DNA of 64,000 nucleotides, from the NCBI GenBank assembly GCA_020636375.1, contig JACJXZ010000001.1, forward strand, positions 806,001 to 870,000, read 5' to 3'. Numbering within the stretch: position 1 is the stretch's first letter; the number at the start of each line of letters is the position of its first letter. A program made the position numbers and the translations under genes. Shown piece by piece: positions 37,935 through 46,507 of the stretch. The notes beneath the pieces were generated by a model that was not told the DNA's origin, did no database searches, and was given only the letters and a program-made list of their open reading frames with translations. The DNA is from Lewinellaceae bacterium (GTDB lineage: Bacteria; Bacteroidota; Bacteroidia; Chitinophagales; Saprospiraceae).

Positions 37935-38495
37935 TTACTCCCCGACGACCCCCCGGATATTCCAGTTGACGCTCACGGCCCCGCCGGTGCGTTGCAGGTA
38001 AGGAATCCACTGCCCGTCGTTGCTGGAAAACAGCCAGTCGCCCCCTGCCACATTGGGCCCGGCGTCACAGCCGATGGATTGCTGGTCGACCGGATGGGTA
38101 AAGGCAATGCTGATCCACAGCTCCTGCCCGTCTATGGATATAGGGTCGCGCAGTTCATGGACATTCCAGCCGGATTGCACCCGGGCCGTCACGTCGGCAG
38201 AGTAAAGGCGTTGCCCCGGTTCGCCGTTGACTTCCGGGCCGTAGACCCTCACCCGGCAGGCAGAAGGGGGGATGCCCATAAACCAGGTGACCTCCTTCAG
38301 TTTTTTGCCCTGGAACCGGCTGGTTACAGAAGCGGGGAACCGGGCCGCTGCTTCGTAGTCGGCGGCGGCCAGCAATGGCCCGGTGTCATTGGGGCCGTCG
38401 TAGCTCAGATCATCCTCGCCGGCAGGAACGTCGTCTTTCCCGCAGGACAAAAGGGCCAGACAGGCCAGTACCGATAAAACTAAAATCTTTTTCAT
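37935..38495 (-). CDS. Small lipoprotein of unknown function
   Basis: The 186-residue protein has a lipobox (LACLALLSC, Cys18) and a mature part predicted to be beta-rich (RLYSADVTARVQSGWNVHEL, ELWISIAFTHPVDQQSIGCD, GDWLFSSNDGQWIP). The layout resembles jelly-roll domains found in cleaved-adhesin-type surface proteins, but I cannot assign a family. It is transcribed towards the PUL regulator, 215 nt away, and is bracketed by two direct copies of a roughly 155-180-nt hairpin repeat, which suggests the gene plus repeats could have moved or duplicated as a unit. Confidence 0.75.
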   Translation of the reverse strand: MKKILVLSVLACLALLSCGKDDVPAGEDDLSYDGPNDTGPLLAAADYEAAARFPASVTSRFQGKKLKEVTWFMGIPPSACRVRVYGPEVNGEPGQRLYSADVTARVQSGWNVHELRDPISIDGQELWISIAFTHPVDQQSIGCDAGPNVAGGDWLFSSNDGQWIPYLQRTGGAVSVNWNIRGVVGE

Positions 38496-38509
38496 AGCTT
38501 GGTATTTAA

Positions 38510-38689
38510 GGCGTGATGCTAAATTGTGCCCCCTTCGGTGTTAGGAGGATTTAGGTATTAGGTTTTACTGTTGAGTACCCGATCAGGCCTCTGGGTTACC
38601 CCTAAAACCTAAGACCTAAAACCTAAAACCTAAAACCTAAAACCTAAGACCTAAAACCGAACAAGGGGCACAAAAAGGAATCGCGCCCC
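38510..38689. repeat. Long hairpin repeat, right copy, with CCTAAAA heptamers
   Basis: Same ends as the left copy at 37761: GCGTGATGCTAAATTGTGCC at the start and GGAATCGCGCCCC at the end. The right arm holds about eight tandem units of CCTAAAA/CCTAAGA between 38596 and 38658, an expansion compared with the left copy. Confidence 0.75.
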
Positions 38690-39320
38690 AAATATACGAT
38701 TACCGGATATAAGAGCATGTTTGGAGGTAGTCATTTGGGCTGCAAAGGGCCTAAAGTTATGTTAATTTAACCTTCAGCAGGCTATGCCTCAATGGCCTGG
38801 ACGGACGCCCTTCAGGTTTTGTTTCGCGCTGTCAGCCAAATACTTCTGAAAGTGATCCGGGAAAATTTTCCCACGCTTATTTCCATAGATTTTTTGATAA
38901 TTTAAAGAAAAAAAATACTTTTACACTGCAAAAGCAAAGCATTCCCCAATACCCGAACGAATAAAAACACACGGTTTCCCCTTTTAGTCACTCAGTTTTC
39001 AGAATCCGTCCTCGTGTTTTCTCCTCCGGTTAGAAACATCCGGGAGAGCCGAAAAAAGTCGCAAAAAGCACCATGGTTTTTATCTGACCTCTACACCGGG
39101 GTTGAGATGATGGATAAGCATTTGCTGCTTTCCTCCCGTTTCTGCCCGGGCACTAAGCTTAAACAGCAGTATAGGTTAAGTTGGCCAACATTCTCCTGGT
39201 ATCCGTAATCTCTTATACAGGCAGACGGCCTGATGTAAGTTAGGAATCGTTTTCCCAAAGCTAAGCGTTTTTCGTTTCAACCAAATTTCATGTACTATTA
39301 ACCTTAAACCTAACTTACTG
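38690..39320. other. 631-nt intergenic region
   Basis: No convincing gene is seen. The 16-mer at 38712-38727 is shared with 14382. The sequence is AT-rich from about 38860 to 39000 and probably holds the promoter of the multicopper oxidase gene. A 64-codon frame at 39014-39208 has no family resemblance. Confidence 0.45.
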
Positions 39321-41585
39321 ATGAATTTTACAAATAATAGACGACCTGTTTATCTGGTGCTTTGGCTGGCTGCCTTCCTGTTCGCCCCCTGGGGCAGCCA
39401 CGCGCAAGTCACCCTGCTGGATGCCGCTTCGCATCCCAAATTCGTGACCAGCCTTCCCAATCCGGCCAAGATCAACGCCACCAACGGCGGATACTTCGCC
39501 ATGGAGATGCGGGAAGTGATCCAACACCTGGGGCTGTACAAGAACGGCGTAGCCTCGCCCGCCAATAAGCTGTATACCAGCGTGTGGGGCTACGGCCCGC
39601 AGGGCGGCGCGGTGACCTACCCCGGGCCGACCTTCATGGCGAAGGAAGATGAAGACATTTACGTGAAATGGGAAAACCTGCTGCCTAACGAGCATCTGCT
39701 GCCGGTAGACAAAACCCTGCACTGGGCAAATCCGCCGCGCTACCCGAGAAACGGCCAGCCGACAGTAGTCCACCTGCACGGCGGCCATACCGAATCGGCC
39801 AGCGACGGCCTGCCCGAAGCCTGGTACACCCGCCGCTGGAGAGACCGGGGCCCGACTTACGTCAAGAAAATCTACCACTACGACAACGACCAGGAAGCCG
39901 CAACGCTCTGGTACCACGACCACGCCCTGGGCATTACCCGCCTGAACGTGTACGCCGGCCTGGCCGGGTTCTACCTGCTGCGCGACGACAATGAGCTGGA
40001 TCTGATCGATGAGGGCGTCCTTCCCGGCGGGGAATACGAGCGGGAGATCGTTATTCAGGACCGCTATTTCACCGATGATGGACAGCTCTTCCTGCCCAGC
40101 AAAGATGGCGACCCCTTCTTTGAAGGCATTTTAGACGGGGCAGATTTAGGCGATCTCGACCCCTCAATCGTTGCAGAGTTCTTTGGCGATTTCATGATCG
40201 TCAACGGCGTAGCCTGGCCGAAGCTGGAAGTAAAACGGACGAAATATCGTTTCCGCATGCTGAACGGTTCCGATTCCCGCTTTTATGTACTTTATCTGGA
40301 AGACGAAAACAACCCTGGTGTTAAGCTGAACATACCCTTCATTCAGATCGGTGTGGATCAGGGTTTCCTGAACCAGCCGGTAAATATGCCTAATGGAGAA
40401 CTGGTAATAGCGCCCGGAGAACGTGCCGACATAGTGGTTGATTTCTCCACTCTTCCTGCCGGTACTCGCGTGATCATGAAGAACCGCGGGCCGGATGGGC
40501 CGTTCAAGGGTTTTAATCCGGATAACTCACTTGCAGATGGTGAAGGAGGAGCCCTGGACCCGGCAGACCCAGAGACCACCGTAGGATCATGGCTTTGACG
40601 TGGTGAGTGGAAGCGCGCCTGCTTTCGGCGTAAGTACATCTACTACATTGAATAATCTCACGGAGTACACTGAAGGGCAGGCGGATAATACCGTCGGGTA
40701 GCCTTCTTTGAAGGCAGGGATGCCGCTGTAGCCTGCGACCATCCATGGTATCATTAATGGCGACAATCCAAAGTGTATGGTTCAGACGATCCGAGTGAAG
40801 ACCAATGGCTCATTGGCATGGTTTGGCCCATCACTGAAAACCCCATGCTGAACGATGTCGAGATTTGGGAAGGCTGGAATTTCACTGAAGATGCCCACCC
40901 ATGCACCTCCACCGGTCGCTTTCAATTTAATGGACATAGCTCCTCTGGAAATAAGCGAAGATGGGGGCGCTGATGGGGGATAGTTGTGATACAACAAGAC
41001 CAAGAAGAACATCATAGCCATCTCTCCGGGAAAAATGGAATTTAGTGGTTACGTTGTGGAAAGTAGCATCGTTGAATTTACTAATGCAAATGTCGGCACT
41101 CCCGTTCCTCCGGCAGCCAACCAGAGGCTGGAAGGACACGTTCATTTTGCCTCCGGGCACCGTAAGGGTCATTGCCAAGTTCGACCGCCCAGTACCTATG
41201 TCTGGCACTGCCATATCCTCTCCCACGAGGACCACGAGATGATGCGCCCCTATGAAGTAATAATGCCTACAACCGCCTTAGCGCCATCGTTCAGGATTTC
41301 GACATTTTCGAACCCATCTTGTCGGCCAATTTCCCGAACCCCACTTCGGCGGGCACCACTATCCCGTTTTATCTGCCGGCTGATGACGACATCCTGCTGA
41401 ACGTGCTGGATATGAACGGAAAAGTAGTGAAACAACTGGCATTTGGCCAATACCCGGCCGGCAACCACACCGTCGAGTGGGACGGCACCAACGCTGCCGG
41501 CACTCCGGTAGCCAGCGGCGTTTACATCTATCAGTTGCACACTTCCAGCGATGTGTTCGGCCAGCAAATGATCATCCAACGCTAA
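39321..41585 (+). pseudogene. Multicopper oxidase with type IX sorting domain, frameshifted
   Basis: Residues 1-29 are a signal peptide (ending GSHAQ). Cupredoxin domains 1 and 2 are intact: copper motifs HLHGGHTES and TLWYHDHALG, up to about 40580 in one frame. From there to about 41270 the homology continues but jumps frame at least five times (FDVVSGSAPAFG; MVWPITENPMLNDVEIWEGWNFTEDAHP; MHLHLVAFNLMD; WHCHILSHEDHEMMRPYEV), with in-frame stops. The last segment (LSANFPNPTSAGTTIPFYL ... GVYIYQL) is a type IX sorting domain in yet another frame. The parent protein was a CotA/bilirubin-oxidase-like secreted enzyme. Either the gene is decaying or this stretch has sequencing errors. Confidence 0.85.
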
Positions 41586-41627
41586 GACCAGATTTCAATT
41601 CGGATACCAATACAGAATGAACAGAAG

Positions 41628-41657
41628 GCCGGCTTGCGCACGCAAGCCGGCTTTTTT
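41628..41657 (+). terminator. Rho-independent terminator after the oxidase gene
   Basis: GCCGGCTTGCG, a 2-nt loop, CGCAAGCCGGC and then TTTTTT form a textbook terminator 43 nt after the stop of the sorting domain. Its conservation suggests that the locus was transcribed until recently. Confidence 0.9.
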
Positions 41658-41704
41658 GATTTTTCGTAACTATTTAGGTGGCCTGCCATCTAGACGGCTT
41701 TATT

Positions 41705-41813
41705 GCCACAAAGACTCCAAGGCACAAAGATTGCACCAAGGCTTTGTGCCATCTTTGAGTTTTTGTGTCCCTGCCTACCTGCCCAGCGTCAGATGGGCAG
41801 GCAGGTTTGTGGC
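41705..41813. repeat. Intergenic GCCACAAA hairpin repeat, copy 2, with nested palindrome
   Basis: The ends are GCCACAAA and TTTGTGGC. The interior GCACCAAGGCTTTGTGCC resembles copy 1 at 8243. Nested in the right arm is a palindrome from CCTGCCTACCTGCCCA to TGGGCAGGCAGG (41770-41805), similar to the small insertions in the intron 2 reverse transcriptase. Confidence 0.7.
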
Positions 41814-41867
41814 AAAAGCCTATTGACCCAGCTAAATAGTTACGATTTTTCTCCCATTATACTGCGT

Positions 41868-41950
41868 TGCATCTGGTTTTGTGCATTTTGGGTGGACTTC
41901 CCCTTTAGGGGATTGATGGGCGGCGCGGGCAATGCACAAAACCAGATGCA
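41868..41950. repeat. Long perfect hairpin before the SRPBCC gene end
   Basis: TGCATCTGGTTTTGTGCATT at 41868-41887 and its exact complement at 41931-41950 form a 20-bp perfect stem. The 43-nt loop contains its own hairpin (TCCCCTTTAGGGGA). It lies 23 nt beyond the 3' end of the minus-strand gene ending at 41974. Confidence 0.75.
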
Positions 41951-41973
41951 GTTGAGTATACCAATACCTGCGT

Positions 41974-42411
41974 TTATCCCTCTTCAACCAACTTTTTCAG
42001 GTTTTCCAGGTCGTTCCTCTGCCGCCGCTTCATCATGCCTTTCATCAGGGGAAGGAAGAGTTTCATGAACCAGGATTTTCCCCACACCTTGTTTTTCATC
42101 AGTATCCGCGTGTTGCCCTGCTGTTCCTGCAGGTATACCTCGCCCTCGGTAAAGACGCCGCCGCCTTCCATTTTCTGTTGAAACGAACGGTAAGGCTCAA
42201 CCGCTGTAACCACTTCCTGAAAAATGACCTCCCTCCCCCGCTCCTCAAAGATATAGCTGGCTTTGAAACCAGCCTTGCCCGGCACCCCATCCAGCGGGTT
42301 TACCGCTTTCAGCCCGGTGATCCATTCCGGTGCCTTTTTGTAGTCGGCTATTAAATCGTATGTATCTTTCAGTGGTTTGCGGATTACGATGGACGTTTCG
42401 TAAGTGACCAT
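41974..42411 (-). CDS. SRPBCC-family protein
   Basis: The ATG at 42411 (MVTYETSIVIRKPLKDTYDL) fits the family N-terminus; an earlier in-frame start would add 15 unrelated residues. The 145-residue protein has the helix-grip START/polyketide-cyclase fold: first strand TYETSIVIRKPL, YKKAPEWITGLKAV, TRILMKNKVWGKSWFMKLFLPLMKG, and the C-terminal helix. Such proteins bind hydrophobic ligands; the ligand is unknown. It is a single gene, convergent with the oxidase pseudogene and upstream of the AraC-type regulator gene in the same orientation. Confidence 0.85.
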   Translation of the reverse strand: MVTYETSIVIRKPLKDTYDLIADYKKAPEWITGLKAVNPLDGVPGKAGFKASYIFEERGREVIFQEVVTAVEPYRSFQQKMEGGGVFTEGEVYLQEQQGNTRILMKNKVWGKSWFMKLFLPLMKGMMKRRQRNDLENLKKLVEEG

Positions 42412-42529
42412 TTTGCGGTTGTTTTGAAGTTTGGAAAAATAAAATGACAGGGGCAAAAATGGCCCGAAAACAAAGGGAAGAAGTCCTGTTTTGGAAAGTG
42501 AGCCTCTTTTTCGGGTTATTTGTTATTCG

Positions 42530-43657
42530 TTATTGGTTATTGCGGTACCGGCCCGGCGTCAGGCCGGTAAACTTCTTGAACACGCGGTTGAAGGTAGCTT
42601 TGTTGCCGAAACCAGAGTCGAAGGCAATGGCCAGGATTTTGGCATGCCGGAATTCCGGGCTGCGCAGCAACGCCTTGGCCCTTTCCACCCGGTAGCCGTT
42701 GACGAAGTCGAAAAAGTTGGTGTGCAGTTCGTTGCTAAGCACTTCAGAGATGTGATGGGCGGGAGCGCCAAGGGCGGCGGCCACATCGTCCAGCTTCAGG
42801 CCTTCCTCCAGGAAGGGTTCCTGGGTTTCCATATAGTCCAACAGCGCGTTCCTGAGGTGTTGAGCCGTTTCGCCCGGCAAAATTGTCGTTGCCCGGCTGA
42901 ACCGGATCGGCTCATGAAAGAGGGTTGGTTGCATAAGGGCGACATAACCCACTGCATAAACCAGAACGGCCAGGGACAGCAGCACCAGGTAGTCTATTTC
43001 AAAACGGTATTGCCCGGAAAGGATCAACAGGACGGTGATCAGCAGGAAAAAACCGGTAAATGCCAGGAATACCTGGGTGGCTTTTTGCAGCCATCTCACC
43101 TTGAGCAAATTTCCGTTTGCTGAAAGCTGGGCCATTGCACTCAGCTTATCTCTGATCAGCCGGTGGGCCGCAAACAGGTAAACAAACATCTGCAACGCCT
43201 GGGCCAACATCAGCATGAACTGCTCCGGCGGCACTTCCCGGAATGCGTTCCGGGTGGCTTCCAGAAAAAAGCCGGTTTTCTCCTCGCCGCTCTGCAGGTA
43301 GAATGGCAGAAAAAGCAGCAGGACAACCAGGGCAGGGATAAAATGGCGCAGCGTTTTCCAGTTCCAGCCAATGTCTCCCCCCAGATAGGCGAGGATATAC
43401 AGGTAAAACAGGGGGCCGATCACAAACAGTAGCGGGTAGGTAGAAAACATTAAATGCGGAAACCGGAATACAAGCCCGGAAACGGTGATCGAATAATCTG
43501 CCAGGTGCAGGGCCACGCTCAGCAACAACAGCGCAAAAATGCGGTTGGCAGGTTGATTCTCTTTCCGGAACGCCAGCACCGGGGCAAGAAAAAAACCGTG
43601 TGCGGTGCCTAGCAGGATGAACACCGACCATATATTAAATTGCACAGCTTCCACCAA
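42530..43657 (-). CDS. AraC-family regulator with N-terminal membrane domain
   Basis: The frame starts with TTG at 43657 or the adjacent GTG at 43654; no ATG is available before the first membrane helix, so a non-ATG start is required. About seven hydrophobic segments fill residues 8-255. The C-terminal 100 residues form an AraC DNA-binding domain (GLKLDDVAAALGAPAHHISEVLSNEL; AIAFDSGFGNKATFNRVFKKFTGLTPGRYR). This membrane-AraC architecture is frequent in Bacteroidota. It is divergent from the lipoprotein gene at 43732, with a 74-nt shared promoter region, so that gene is a plausible target. The signal is unknown. Confidence 0.9.
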   Translation of the reverse strand: MVEAVQFNIWSVFILLGTAHGFFLAPVLAFRKENQPANRIFALLLLSVALHLADYSITVSGLVFRFPHLMFSTYPLLFVIGPLFYLYILAYLGGDIGWNWKTLRHFIPALVVLLLFLPFYLQSGEEKTGFFLEATRNAFREVPPEQFMLMLAQALQMFVYLFAAHRLIRDKLSAMAQLSANGNLLKVRWLQKATQVFLAFTGFFLLITVLLILSGQYRFEIDYLVLLSLAVLVYAVGYVALMQPTLFHEPIRFSRATTILPGETAQHLRNALLDYMETQEPFLEEGLKLDDVAAALGAPAHHISEVLSNELHTNFFDFVNGYRVERAKALLRSPEFRHAKILAIAFDSGFGNKATFNRVFKKFTGLTPGRYRNNQ

Positions 43658-43731
43658 AGACCGGGTTTTAACATTAGTATAAGAACAAGTTTCCGCTTTT
43701 TTTGGGAGTTTTGGAAAAAATCAAAGTATCT

Positions 43732-44973
43732 ATGCACTACTTCTCTACACCAAACCTCGCGCTCTTTTTCTTTTTGCTCATACTGGCCGCCTGCAACAAA
43801 GATGATGACCAGGCTCAACCCTGCCCGGCCGTAACGACTACCGTCAGCCTCCAAAATGTACCGACAGACGGCAGGCAGCTGCTCTGGGCCGCCCTGGCCG
43901 ACGAGCAGGGGCAGATCCTGCAGGAGCACTTTTTTAACGCCACCGTCCAATCCGCCGAACTGAGTGCCAGTCGGGAATGCGAGGCCAGCCACAACCTGGC
44001 CCTGATGTACCGCCGGCAAGCCGACAGCAGCCTGCAGCTGGACTACTTCACCCGCATCCCCGCCGAACTGAAACCGGATTATGCGGCAGAACGGCCGGAG
44101 CTGCTGCCGACGACCTTCCGCATCACCCAAAACTATAGCCTCAGCCCGGCCTTTTTCTATATTGACCCCCGCTTCGGCAATACCCTCCAGGCCAGCCTCG
44201 ACCAGTTTAACCATACCTACTCCTTACAAACCGGAATGGCGGCCGGCGAGGACTTTATCGCCTATCTGCTGAAAGACGACAGTTACTACCGCTACAAAGG
44301 GCGCCGGAGCGACACCCCTGACTTGGTGCTGGAAATGCCGACGGACAGCTTTTACCAGAAAGCCACCCGCATTACCTGCACCTTTGAGTCGGGTGTCAGC
44401 GAAGTCATTTTTGCCGGCATCCGGGACAAAAGCCGGAATACCTTCACGCCTTACTATTCCTTGCTCAACGACAGCATTTCCCAGCTTAATGCTTTCTACT
44501 ACCTGCCCGAGCCCGAAGATTTCGATGATTTTTACGTCAAAGTTTACGGCGACTATTTCCGGGTCGAGCACTTCGCTGAAGCCTTGCCCGAAGCGGTCAA
44601 AGGGCCCGGATTCTTCCTGATTTTCGACAACATTGAATTCCCTAACCACTTTAAGATGCTGGACCCCGAGGATGCCCGGGCCGACCTGGCCATCCTCCGC
44701 CACACCAGTACGCCGGGGCTGGACTACCGGGTGTTCATCCCTGCCGATGAGGAAGAGGTGCTGTTCGCGCCGCTGGATTCCCTGGCATTGCAGGATCGCT
44801 TTCCCGGCCTCAGCCCCGAGTTCTCTCCGGCCACCCTCAACTATTTTGACTGGAACGAACGGCTGATCGAGCGGTACGAGGGGACAGACGACTACCGCCA
44901 GCTGCTGGAACTGCACCTCAGCGAACCACCCTTATGGCGGGCGCGGCTGGGGTATGAGGCGAGCGTACAGTGA
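43732..44973 (+). CDS. Lipoprotein of unknown function
   Basis: The ATG at 43732 begins the lipoprotein signal MHYFSTPNLALFFFLLILAAC (Cys21), followed by the NKDDD surface-sorting-like acidic stretch common in Bacteroidota lipoproteins. The 413-residue mature part is mixed alpha/beta and beta-rich without a recognised domain (for example VSLQNVPTDGRQLLWAAL; VSEVIFAGIRDKSR; GPGFFLIFDNIEFPNHFKM). It is divergent from the AraC-type membrane regulator, which may control it. Confidence 0.72.
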   Translation: MHYFSTPNLALFFFLLILAACNKDDDQAQPCPAVTTTVSLQNVPTDGRQLLWAALADEQGQILQEHFFNATVQSAELSASRECEASHNLALMYRRQADSSLQLDYFTRIPAELKPDYAAERPELLPTTFRITQNYSLSPAFFYIDPRFGNTLQASLDQFNHTYSLQTGMAAGEDFIAYLLKDDSYYRYKGRRSDTPDLVLEMPTDSFYQKATRITCTFESGVSEVIFAGIRDKSRNTFTPYYSLLNDSISQLNAFYYLPEPEDFDDFYVKVYGDYFRVEHFAEALPEAVKGPGFFLIFDNIEFPNHFKMLDPEDARADLAILRHTSTPGLDYRVFIPADEEEVLFAPLDSLALQDRFPGLSPEFSPATLNYFDWNERLIERYEGTDDYRQLLELHLSEPPLWRARLGYEASVQ

Positions 44974-45028
44974 ACCAGGATGCCTAATTCTACTTTGTCC
45001 CTATAAAATTTAGCCGGCTTTGAGTACT

Positions 45029-45141
45029 GGAGCGCGGACCTCCAGGTCCGCGAGGGCTGCCTCAGGCAGCCTATTAAAAGGCAACTGCTTTCTAAAAAAC
45101 TGCTCGGAGCAGGTTTTCGCGGGCCTGGAGGCTCGCGCTCC
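45029..45141. repeat. Composite inverted repeat
   Basis: The outer arms run from GGAGCGCGGACCTCCAGG at 45029 to CCTGGAGGCTCGCGCTCC ending at 45141 and pair at most positions. The left arm is itself palindromic (CGCGGACCTCCAGGTCCGCG), GGCTGCCTCAGGCAGCC forms a perfect internal hairpin, and AACTGCTCGGAGCAGGTT forms another. It lies in the 314-nt gap between the lipoprotein and transporter genes; nothing else was seen there. Confidence 0.7.
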
Positions 45142-45287
45142 TGTTAAAGTGACAAAGTAGAACTAAGAGCAGGGCAAAATTGCTGGCTGCCAGGGTGACG
45201 GGACGCACTCTGTCTCCCCGAATTCCAGAACTACATCATTCATCAAGATAAAGAATAGGGTATCTTTGCCGGCAGAACAGCAACAAA

Positions 45288-46346
45288 ATGAGAAACCACT
45301 TCGTCCTCGCCGCCGCCCTTACCCTGATGGCTATCCTTGCCTGCGGTTTTGCCGGGTGGCACGCCTGGCTGGGCCCGTCAGCCATCCTGTTCTTTGTGCT
45401 GCTGGCCCTTAGCCTGGGCAGGTCGGAGCAGTGGCGGCGGCTGGCCTTCACCGCCTGGATCGTCGCCGCAGTAACTGCCTCCCTCTTCTACCCTGCCCCG
45501 TTCCGGGAACTCTGGGGCTTTGACCTCCGGCGGTTGATCATTCCTCTGCTGATGGTGATCATGTTCGGGATGGGCACGGCGATGAGCCTGCGCGATTTCG
45601 CGGGGGTGCTCCGCATGCCTAAAGGCGTTTTTGTGGGCTTGCTCTGCCAGTTTACCATTATGCCGTTTGTCGGCTTTGGCCTGACTAAGCTGTTTTCCTT
45701 CCCACCCGAGATCGCCGCCGGGCTTATCCTGGTGGGCTGTTCCCCGAGCGGGCTGGCCTCCAATGTGATGTCCTTCATCGCCCGGGCTAACCTGGCCCTG
45801 TCGCTCACCCTGACGGCCATCGCCACCCTGCTGGCACCGGCCCTCACGCCCTTGCTGATGTCCCTCCTGGCCGGCCAGCTGGTGCCCATCGATGCCTGGG
45901 GGATGACGCTGGATATCCTGCGTATCGTCATCCTGCCGGTGATTGCCGGCCTGTTTTTCAACCACTTTTTCTACGAGCGGTTCCCCTGGCTGGCGCGATG
46001 GATGCCCCGCCTGTCCATGGTTGGCATTGCCATCATCATCGCCATTATCACCGCCGCCGGGCGCGACAGCCTGCTCTCGGTCGGCCTTGCGCTCCTGCTG
46101 GCCACCGCCCTGCACAATGCCGCCGGCTACTTCCTGGGTTATTGGGCCAGCCGCCTGTCCGGCCTGGACCGCCAATCGTGCCGCACCATCGCCCTCGAAG
46201 TAGGCCTGCAAAACAGCGGCCTGGCCAGCGGACTGGCCCTGGAGATGGGCAAAGTGGCCACCATGGGCCTTGCGCCGGCTGTCTTCGGCCCGTTGATGAA
46301 CGTGACAGGGTCGGGTTTGGCGAGTTGGTGGAGGGAGAGAGGGTGA
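45288..46346 (+). CDS. BASS-family (bile acid:sodium symporter-like) transporter
   Basis: The 352-residue inner membrane protein has about ten transmembrane segments and the family's conserved regions: FGMGTAMSLRDFAGVLRMPKGV, LCQFTIMPFVGFGL, LVGCSPSGLASNVMSFIARANLALS and EVGLQNSGLASGLALE. It is longer at the N-terminus than the simplest members, with two extra hydrophobic segments. Family members move organic anions such as bile acids, pyruvate or pantothenate with sodium; the substrate is unknown. It is a single gene, 161 nt before the pullulanase gene on the same strand. Confidence 0.92.
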   Translation: MRNHFVLAAALTLMAILACGFAGWHAWLGPSAILFFVLLALSLGRSEQWRRLAFTAWIVAAVTASLFYPAPFRELWGFDLRRLIIPLLMVIMFGMGTAMSLRDFAGVLRMPKGVFVGLLCQFTIMPFVGFGLTKLFSFPPEIAAGLILVGCSPSGLASNVMSFIARANLALSLTLTAIATLLAPALTPLLMSLLAGQLVPIDAWGMTLDILRIVILPVIAGLFFNHFFYERFPWLARWMPRLSMVGIAIIIAIITAAGRDSLLSVGLALLLATALHNAAGYFLGYWASRLSGLDRQSCRTIALEVGLQNSGLASGLALEMGKVATMGLAPAVFGPLMNVTGSGLASWWRERG

Positions 46347-46507
46347 TGGGAATGGGCATCAGGCTATGCTGACGCATTGATCGCTCAAGGTAACTTTTTT
46401 CCAAAAAATGAGCGTTCTTGCATCGCCGGCGGCTATCTTGGCCTATGTGAAGTTCTATGTGGTAAATTATTACCCAAATTCTCTATTTTTAAGCCAAAAT
46501 AGCCAAC

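Noticed and set aside
38590..38660. CCTAAAA tandem units considered as a CRISPR-like or telomeric array
   Set aside because: The units are 7 nt without spacers and lie inside one arm of a hairpin repeat; no cas genes or replicon end are nearby.
39014..39208. A 64-codon plus-strand frame upstream of the oxidase gene
   Set aside because: No family resemblance, no signal peptide and no conserved neighbour relation; treated as intergenic.
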